Shown here piece by piece: positions 58,424 through 64,000 of a stretch of 64,000 nt of DNA. This DNA comes from Lewinellaceae bacterium (GTDB taxonomy: Bacteria; Bacteroidota; Bacteroidia; Chitinophagales; Saprospiraceae). The stretch spans positions 296,501-360,500 of the forward strand of contig JACJYG010000008.1 in the NCBI GenBank assembly GCA_020636215.1, given 5' to 3'. How positions within the stretch are numbered: the stretch's first letter is position 1; every line of letters starts with the position of its first letter. A program made the position numbers and the translations under genes. Below the pieces are notes generated by a model. It had not been told where the DNA came from, did not search any database, and saw only the letters and a program-made list of their open reading frames with translations.

Positions 58424-59560
58424 TTATTCCAGGACGAAAATATTTTTATCTCTGCAGATCTGTTTCAGTTTCTCTGGCCATACCGTTACGCTCACCTCGC
58501 CTATATGGGCTTTGCGCAGCAGCAGCATGAGGACGCGTGACTGGCCGATGCCACCACCGATGCTCAGAGGTAGCTCTTTGTTGATGATTGCCTGGTGATA
58601 GGGGAGCTTCAGGAAATCGAGCTGGCCTGTGATCTCTAATTGCTGGCGCAGCGTCTGTGCATTCACCCGCACGCCCATTGAGGATAGTTCGTGGCGGCGC
58701 TTGGTCACCGGGTTCCAAACCAGAATATCCCCATTGAGGCCGTGCATGGGGCGTCCGTCCTTGGAGATCGTTTCCGTGACCCAATCGTCGTAGTCAGGGG
58801 CGCGCATTTCGTGGGGGTAGCCGTCTGCCAGCGTCCAACCGATACCGTAGATAAAAACAGCGGGGTATTCCTGCAGGATGCGCATTTCCCGTTGCTTTCT
58901 GGGCAAGTCTGGATAACGGGCCAACAAGTCTTCGGCGTGAATAAAGGTAAGTTCTTCGGGCAATTCAGGATATCGCTTGTCTTTCAGTTGCGGGAATTCC
59001 TTCAGCAGGTAAGTCTCCGTATCCTTGAGCACTTTCCATATCTTTTTTACCACGTCGGTCAGGAAAGCAAGGTTGCGCTCTTTGTCCGTAATGGCCAGTT
59101 CCCAATCCCATTGATCGACGTAAGCACTGTGATCATGGTCGAGAAAGTAGTCTTTGCGTACGGCCCGCATATCGGTTAGCAGGCCTTCGCCGGGCTGCAT
59201 CTCGAATTGTTTCAACGCCACCCGCTTCCACTTGGTAGCAGCCTGAACGACCTGCGCCTCAATCGGGTTCTTGCCACGGTCGTTGGAAATAAAAAACTCA
59301 ACCGGGGTGCGGGAGCCGTCGCGGTCGAGGTAGTCATTGACGCCACTATGCTTATCGACGATGAGGGGAACTTCCACCATCATCAGCTTAAGGGCTTCAC
59401 AGAGGTGGTCTTCTATGAAGCGCTTGCCCGCCCGGATGGCGCGTTGCGTGTCTTTTCGGCTGAGGAGGGATTGGTAATCCCTTGGTAATATTTGCTCTAT
59501 TTCTTCGTAACTGCCGATGCCTGGCCCAGCCAGGTCCGCTTTTTTGTCTGCTATCAGCAT
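58424..59560 (-). CDS. asnA: Aspartate--ammonia ligase (asparagine synthetase A)
   Basis: This 378-residue protein matches AsnA, which makes asparagine from aspartate, ammonia and ATP and has a class II tRNA-synthetase-like fold. Landmarks are VEVPLIVDKHSGVNDYLDRDG, the KRVALKQFEMQPGEGLLTDMRAVRKDYFLDHDHSAYVDQWDWE block and the C-terminal LSIGGGIGQSRVLMLLL motif. It is longer than E. coli AsnA (330), mainly through an N-terminal extension (MLIADKKADLAGPGIGSYEEIEQ). It is cytoplasmic and stands alone. Convergent with the Trp-repeat gene, 113 bp away. Confidence 0.93.
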   Translation of the reverse strand: MLIADKKADLAGPGIGSYEEIEQILPRDYQSLLSRKDTQRAIRAGKRFIEDHLCEALKLMMVEVPLIVDKHSGVNDYLDRDGSRTPVEFFISNDRGKNPIEAQVVQAATKWKRVALKQFEMQPGEGLLTDMRAVRKDYFLDHDHSAYVDQWDWELAITDKERNLAFLTDVVKKIWKVLKDTETYLLKEFPQLKDKRYPELPEELTFIHAEDLLARYPDLPRKQREMRILQEYPAVFIYGIGWTLADGYPHEMRAPDYDDWVTETISKDGRPMHGLNGDILVWNPVTKRRHELSSMGVRVNAQTLRQQLEITGQLDFLKLPYHQAIINKELPLSIGGGIGQSRVLMLLLRKAHIGEVSVTVWPEKLKQICRDKNIFVLE

Positions 59561-59853
59561 AAGGATTTGGATTTATTTGGTTAGCGGATAAAAGTCGAAC
59601 GGCCCATAAGTTAACTAATGAACCCCATTACTTAGATGAGGATCATCACCTGGCAGTGTTGATTTTAGTCAGTAAGTGGCCGTGAGGTTTGATCTGGGGG
59701 TCCTGTTTTTCAGCGAATTTAACCCAGTTGAGGCTGAGGCTAAAGCTGAGGATCCCGAAGGCCGCGATGGTTAGACAAGCCGAACCGGGGAACTTTCGAA
59801 ACCCTCACTTTATGCCCTTAATCCTCGGCCTTAATCTCAAACCTCACCATAAG
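59561..59853. other. Intergenic region without a recognisable gene
   Basis: The 293 bp between asnA and the cyclase-TPR gene hold the asnA promoter region. A long plus-strand ORF crosses part of it but is an antisense shadow of the cyclase gene. A short imperfect ctgaggctaaagctgagg repeat occurs at about 59732-59749. Nothing else is supported. Confidence 0.4.
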
Positions 59854-61707
59854 TTAAGAGGGAGACATTTTTTGGAGGAGGGCCTGAAAGCGGGGGTGTT
59901 TTCGCAAGCCTTTAAGGTTGCTGTCGTTAGCGTACCATCCCCATTGGGTGATGCCTTCTTCATAGGCGTGTTCGAGGCAGGAAAGCGCTTCCTCTGTCAT
60001 GCCGAGGATGGCGTAAACACAGCCAGCGTTATACAACAGCATGGGATCGTCGGGGCGAAGGGACAAAGCCCTTTGCAACCATTCAAGGGCCTTCCCTTTT
60101 TCACCCAGGCTGGCCAGGCCATTGGCCCCAAGATAGAGGGCGCGAAGGTCGAGTGGATCGAGCAACAGCCAGCTTTCCGCTACTTCCAGGCCACGGCGTT
60201 GAGCGGCAATAGCCTTGTCTTTTTTGCCCAGCCCAGCATAAACGTGCCCGGCGAGCAGAAGAGACTGATAGTCTTCCGGCCGCACCCGGTTGGCTTCTTC
60301 AAACCAATAAGCGGCCTTCTCCAGCTTGCCCTGGGCGTAATACAAGCGGGCAAAGAGGTAGCGGGCTTCAAACAATTTGGGATCCAGTTCAAGGGCTTGC
60401 TCAAAAGCACCCTCCGCTTCCTCGTATCGATTTTCCAGCGACAGGGAATGGCCATAGGCAACAAATGCCTCGGGGAGCAGCGGGTCCAGCTCGATAGCCC
60501 GGCGGCTGGCCCGGCCGGCCGCCAGCAAGTATTCTTCCAGGTTATCGACGTACATATACAGATAGGCGTAACAGTTGGCCAATCCACAATAGGCAAGGGC
60601 ATAAGCATCATCCTGTTCGATGGCCTCCTGGAAGAGTTGCAGGGCCTTCTGTATGCTTTCCGGGCTGAACTGATAGAAATACTGCCGCCCTTTCAGGTAG
60701 CGGTCATAGGCATGAATATCGCTCGAATGGCGGCTTTTTATATCCCGAACGCGTTTTGAGATGAGTTTGATTTTCAGGGCCGTTGCAATGTTTTGGGCGA
60801 TTTCATCCTGCACGGTAAAGAGGTCGGAAAGCTCTCGCTCAAACTTCCCCGCCCAAAGGTTATAGCCGGTTTCGCTATCCACCAGTTCGGCCAATACCCG
60901 AACCTGCCCGTTGGCTTTTTTGACTGATCCTGCCAGGATAGCCTTGGCGCTCAGTTGTTTGCCCAATTCACGGATGCTCAATGGCTGCCCTTTTAGCGCA
61001 AAGGAAGAAGAACGGGCCACGACTCTCAGCCCCGGTACTTTGTTTAGGGCAATAATAATCTCTTCGGCCATACCATCTCCGAAATAATCCTGTTCGGGAC
61101 TCCCACTCAGATTAGTAAAAGGCAGAACGGCCACACTGGGAGAAGGCGTTTCGGTACGAGGCGGTGGAAAATTGACAGGTATGCCGGGAATAATCAACTG
61201 ATAAAGCCGTTCGGGCTGTTCGAAGCCGCGCAGTATAAACTCCCCAAGGTCCTGAAAGCTGAGGCTCCCTTCATTAAAGGTTCCCTTCAGGCTTTGAATG
61301 GTAGCTTGCGAAAGCAAAACCTGCCCCCCGTGGGCAGCATTGCATACCCTGGAAGCACGATGGACTTCCAGCCCAATATAGCCGGAAGGTACGGCCACTG
61401 CCTCGCCGGAATGAATACCGATGCGCACCTTCAAGCCGGCTTTCCGGGCCCAGGGTTGGGCGTAAAAGGCCCACTGCGCCATCACTGCGCCATGTATGGC
61501 CATAGCCGGGGTGGGAAAAGCGGCAAAGAAACCATCGCCCGCAGTATCGATCTCTTCACCATGAAGTTTCTCCAACGCACTGCGAATGGACTGATGGTAT
61601 TTTTCGAGTAAATATGGATAGCCCTCGCCCAGCCGCTTGATGAGCTGCGTAGAATCTTCGATATCCGCGAAGAAGAAAGTTACGCTCTGCTTAGGGAGGT
61701 GATTCAT
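59854..61707 (-). CDS. Class III nucleotidyl cyclase-domain protein with FlgO-like and TPR domains
   Basis: The product is 617 residues from the ATG at 61707 (MNHLPKQSVTFFF); an ATG at 61767 adds 20 residues. Residues 1-175 form a class III cyclase domain with both metal-binding aspartates visible (FFADIEDST and TAGDGFFAAF). A FlgO/TolB-N-like domain follows at about 190-320 (SVAVLPFTNLSGSPEQDYFGDG, AKAILAGSVKKANGQVRVLAELVD), then about seven TPR repeats to the end (AYCGLANCYAYLYMYVDNLEEY and others). This domain order occurs in Bacteroidota and proteobacterial signalling proteins; whether it makes cAMP or is a degenerate sensor is unproven. It is divergent from tryptophanase. Confidence 0.85.
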   Translation of the reverse strand: MNHLPKQSVTFFFADIEDSTQLIKRLGEGYPYLLEKYHQSIRSALEKLHGEEIDTAGDGFFAAFPTPAMAIHGAVMAQWAFYAQPWARKAGLKVRIGIHSGEAVAVPSGYIGLEVHRASRVCNAAHGGQVLLSQATIQSLKGTFNEGSLSFQDLGEFILRGFEQPERLYQLIIPGIPVNFPPPRTETPSPSVAVLPFTNLSGSPEQDYFGDGMAEEIIIALNKVPGLRVVARSSSFALKGQPLSIRELGKQLSAKAILAGSVKKANGQVRVLAELVDSETGYNLWAGKFERELSDLFTVQDEIAQNIATALKIKLISKRVRDIKSRHSSDIHAYDRYLKGRQYFYQFSPESIQKALQLFQEAIEQDDAYALAYCGLANCYAYLYMYVDNLEEYLLAAGRASRRAIELDPLLPEAFVAYGHSLSLENRYEEAEGAFEQALELDPKLFEARYLFARLYYAQGKLEKAAYWFEEANRVRPEDYQSLLLAGHVYAGLGKKDKAIAAQRRGLEVAESWLLLDPLDLRALYLGANGLASLGEKGKALEWLQRALSLRPDDPMLLYNAGCVYAILGMTEEALSCLEHAYEEGITQWGWYANDSNLKGLRKHPRFQALLQKMSPS

Positions 61708-61835
61708 GGATTGCGGTTCAAATATTTCAAAAATAACTGGAATTCCTGAAGGGGTGACAAATTTCATCAGAAAAGGCGTTGCCCTTCTCTATTTTGCCGG
61801 CCAAGCCTTATTTTCAGATTAACCAAATTGAAACG

Positions 61836-63215
61836 ATGCATCAGAAAATCACGATCGAGCCCTTTCGTATCAAAGTAGTAGAACAAATTCGGCTGTCATC
61901 GGATGATGAACGCCGCGATTTTTTGGAAAAAGCGCATTATAACCTTTTCCTTTTACACTCTGATGAAGTCATTATCGACTTGTTAACCGATAGCGGCACT
62001 TCTGCGATGAGCGCCGAACAATGGGGTGGCATCATGCGTGGCGATGAGAGTTACGCCGGCGCGCGAAGCTGGCTGCGTATGGAATCCGAAATAAAGGACC
62101 TGACCGGCTGCGCTTTCATTCTGCCCACCCACCAGGGCCGGGCGGCCGAACACCTGCTCTACAACCGTATCGGCGGGCAAGGCAAGGTGTTCATCAGTAA
62201 TACCCACTTCGACACTACTCGGGCCAATATCGAATTTTCGGGCGCCACGGCCATCGATATCCCCATCGAAGCTGCGCATCACCGCGATGAATACGATCCG
62301 TTTAAAGGCAACCTCGATACAAAAAAACTGGAAGCTCTCATCAAACAGCATGGGCCGGAAAATGTTGGAGCCGTCATTCTCACAGTCACCAACAACACCG
62401 GCGGCGGCCAGCCGGTGAGCATGGGCAATGCCCGGGCCATCTCCGACATTTGTAAGGCTCACGGTATCCGTTTTATCCTCGATGCCTGCCGTATCGCTGA
62501 GAATGCTTATTTTATAAAACACCGGGAAAAGGGGTATCAGGCAAAGTCCTATCGGGAAATTGCACAGGAAATGTTCCGCCTGGCCGATGGATGTATCATG
62601 AGCGCTAAGAAGGATGGGCTGGTCAACATGGGCGGATTTTTGGCGCTGAACGACCTCGACCTGGCGGTGCAATGCCGAACGGTCCTCATCATCACAGAAG
62701 GTTACGCCACCTACGGCGGGCTGTCGGGCCGGGATATGGAGGCCATCGCCATTGGACTGAAAGAGGTCTTTGACCCGGACTATCTGGAATACCGCATCAA
62801 AAGCACAGCTTACCTGGGCCAGCACCTCCGCGATATTGGCGTACCGATCATCTGGCCTCCGGGTGGGCACGCCATTTACATTGACGCCAAAGCCTTCTAT
62901 CCACATATTCCGGTCGAAGAATTCCCCGGCCAGGCACTGGCCTGTGAACTCTATCTCAAGGCGGGAATCCGCTGCTGCGAGATCGGCTCGGTGATGTTTG
63001 GCAAAAATGACGAAAATGGCAAACTTATTCCCGCCGCGATGGAGCTGGTTCGGCTTGCCATTCCCCGCCGGGTGTACACCCAAAGCCATATCGACTACGT
63101 AGTGGAAACTTTCCGAGAACTGGAACAAGAGCGGGATCGGGTGCATGGATACCGCATTACCTACGAGCCACCCTTCCTGCGGCATTTTACGGCGCGATTT
63201 GAACCGGTGTCTTAA
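61836..63215 (+). CDS. tnaA: Tryptophanase (tyrosine phenol-lyase family)
   Basis: From the ATG at 61836 this encodes 459 residues of the PLP-dependent beta-eliminating lyase family. The PLP lysine lies in SAKKDG (Lys258 or Lys259), and the family landmarks DLLTDSGTSAMSAEQWGGIMRGDESYAG, TNNTGGGQPVSM and LDACRIAENAYFI are all present. Members cleave tryptophan to indole, pyruvate and ammonia, or tyrosine to phenol; the overall pattern favours tryptophanase but the substrate is not certain. No tnaB permease or leader peptide is visible. It is convergent with an unknown gene, overlapping by 4 bp. Confidence 0.88.
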   Translation: MHQKITIEPFRIKVVEQIRLSSDDERRDFLEKAHYNLFLLHSDEVIIDLLTDSGTSAMSAEQWGGIMRGDESYAGARSWLRMESEIKDLTGCAFILPTHQGRAAEHLLYNRIGGQGKVFISNTHFDTTRANIEFSGATAIDIPIEAAHHRDEYDPFKGNLDTKKLEALIKQHGPENVGAVILTVTNNTGGGQPVSMGNARAISDICKAHGIRFILDACRIAENAYFIKHREKGYQAKSYREIAQEMFRLADGCIMSAKKDGLVNMGGFLALNDLDLAVQCRTVLIITEGYATYGGLSGRDMEAIAIGLKEVFDPDYLEYRIKSTAYLGQHLRDIGVPIIWPPGGHAIYIDAKAFYPHIPVEEFPGQALACELYLKAGIRCCEIGSVMFGKNDENGKLIPAAMELVRLAIPRRVYTQSHIDYVVETFRELEQERDRVHGYRITYEPPFLRHFTARFEPVS

Positions 63216-64000
63216 GGTTTGGAATGGATGCGCACTTTGGGCGATCCTTCCATCATCTGTATAGCCAGGTCGGCAGAAGTGAAATGGGCGAACTCGATTT
63301 TGCCGGCGGCGCTCATCTTAGGGTCATTCGTAATGGCGTCACTTAATGCATCCGCCAGGCCTTTAAAGTTTATTCTTTTGACGGTATTGTCGCGGAATAA
63401 CTGCGCCGGCGTTTGGCTTACTTTAGCCCCCGTTTCTTCTCCGGTTACATCCACCAGGTCTTTTTCATAGTTGCTTCCAGCTTTTCTAAAGCCAAAATGG
63501 ATAGCGGTGGGCGGCAGAAATAGATCTAGCGTCTCTATTTTCAAACCGGCTTCAAAAAAACAGATCAACACTTCATCTGATAAACGTTCCATTTTTATCG
63601 GAGGGATCCCAACCGCTTCCTCTCCATCGTCGGTGATCTTTTCCCGATAGCCGAGTACTTCTAATTCCGGAAAGCCGGCAACGGCTTCCGACCGCAGCAG
63701 AAAACCGTAAATAGCGCCCACCGGATTTGCCCAGATGGGCTTCAGTTGCAAACTGGGGCCACTGCCATCAGTGCGATAGGGCTTGGGCGATTCGCCCAGG
63801 CTGAGCGCGCCGTCTTGTAGGCACTTGACCCAGAAGGGGTCGATGCGGAAAAAGCCGATCGACTCTTCCGGCAATAGGTGCTCATCAGGAATGAGGTACT
63901 GGAACGGCACTTCCTCCAACATTTCCCGGCGATTGAGCCAGGCCATAATCTCTGTTTCCCGCTCAGTTGGCGCCTGCCAGAGGATGGCCCCTTCTGCATC
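63212..64000 (-). CDS. Uncharacterised protein (partial at the window edge)
   Basis: The frame is open from the window edge (64000) to its stop at 63212, giving at least 262 residues; codons before the ATG at 63946 still read as good protein (EGAILWQAPTERETEIMAWL), so the gene starts beyond the window. The visible part has LPEESIGFFRIDPFWVKCLQDGALSLG and a closing VRIHSKP. No family, signal or membrane segment is recognised. Its stop overlaps the tnaA stop by 4 bp (TTAA). Confidence 0.7.
   Translation of the reverse strand, partial: DAEGAILWQAPTERETEIMAWLNRREMLEEVPFQYLIPDEHLLPEESIGFFRIDPFWVKCLQDGALSLGESPKPYRTDGSGPSLQLKPIWANPVGAIYGFLLRSEAVAGFPELEVLGYREKITDDGEEAVGIPPIKMERLSDEVLICFFEAGLKIETLDLFLPPTAIHFGFRKAGSNYEKDLVDVTGEETGAKVSQTPAQLFRDNTVKRINFKGLADALSDAITNDPKMSAAGKIEFAHFTSADLAIQMMEGSPKVRIHSKP

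Noticed and set aside
59689..60759. 356-codon plus-strand ORF
   Set aside because: Antisense to the TPR region of the cyclase gene; no domain is recognisable in the translation.
61983..63185. 400-codon minus-strand ORF
   Set aside because: It lies wholly antisense to tryptophanase, whose catalytic motifs are intact; high GC at third positions leaves the opposite frame open.

Overview
The window looks like a chromosomal segment from a Bacteroidota bacterium, most probably a marine or aquatic member of the Saprospiria (Lewinella/Phaeodactylibacter-like). This is inferred from gene content: type IX secretion parts (PorQ, a PorE-like protein, a T9SS sorting domain), Bacteroidota-specific families (DUF4954, DUF4834, DUF4837, DUF5687, DUF3127, DUF2723), signal peptides ending in AQ/GQ, and -7 promoter elements of the TAnnTTTG type. 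No rRNA, tRNA, CRISPR array, transposase or phage gene was recognised.

Layout. 1-8.8 kb: end of an ADP-forming acyl-CoA synthetase, nagB, a DUF4954 beta-helix protein, a YbaK-type deacylase, a PhoX-like lipoprotein, a membrane protein and an S9B (DPP-IV-like) peptidase. 8.8-12.3 kb: a truncated Gfo/Idh oxidoreductase, a secreted CE1-type esterase, and a divergent NAD-salvage pair (NRK-type kinase and PnuC) separated by a large inverted repeat. 12.4-24.9 kb: DUF3089 lipoprotein, a 9-bp tandem repeat, pterin dehydratase, M42 peptidase, Wzx-like flippase, an E2 acyltransferase, a PorE-like TPR/PD40 protein, a phospholipid-methyltransferase-like enzyme beside a fatty acid desaturase, a VOC protein, and a sugar dehydrogenase fused to the stump of a second VOC gene. 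25-33.5 kb: membrane patatin, MORN-like lipoprotein, a 64-bp hairpin repeat array, porQ, an AT-rich patch of small or decayed ORFs, thrS with a frameshift, and a mini T9SS protein.

33.5-40 kb: an LpxD-like acyltransferase, a DUF5687/ATPase ABC exporter, an 8-bp repeat array and a GT2/GT39 pair resembling ArnC/ArnT. 39.8-42.8 kb: a decayed secreted-protein gene and a polymorphic toxin (AHH nuclease) with an Imm11-like immunity gene. 42.9-51.8 kb: VanX-type dipeptidase, MoxR ATPase, DUF4837 lipoprotein, an ECF sigma/anti-sigma-like pair, htpG, a five-copy 122-bp repeat array, an apparent structured RNA with its own terminator, and rpiB. 51.8-64 kb: DUF2723 glycosyltransferase, DUF4834-rluA-rsmG, an ArsC-like protein lacking its cysteine, an SSB-tailed DUF3127 protein, a Trp-repeat secreted protein, asnA, a cyclase-FlgO-TPR protein divergent from tryptophanase, and an unknown gene running off the edge.

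Most genes are housekeeping or cell-envelope functions in short operons. The unusual material is concentrated in the intergenic repeat arrays, the candidate RNA at about 50.9-51.3 kb, the toxin/immunity locus, and several decayed or fused genes that record small deletions.
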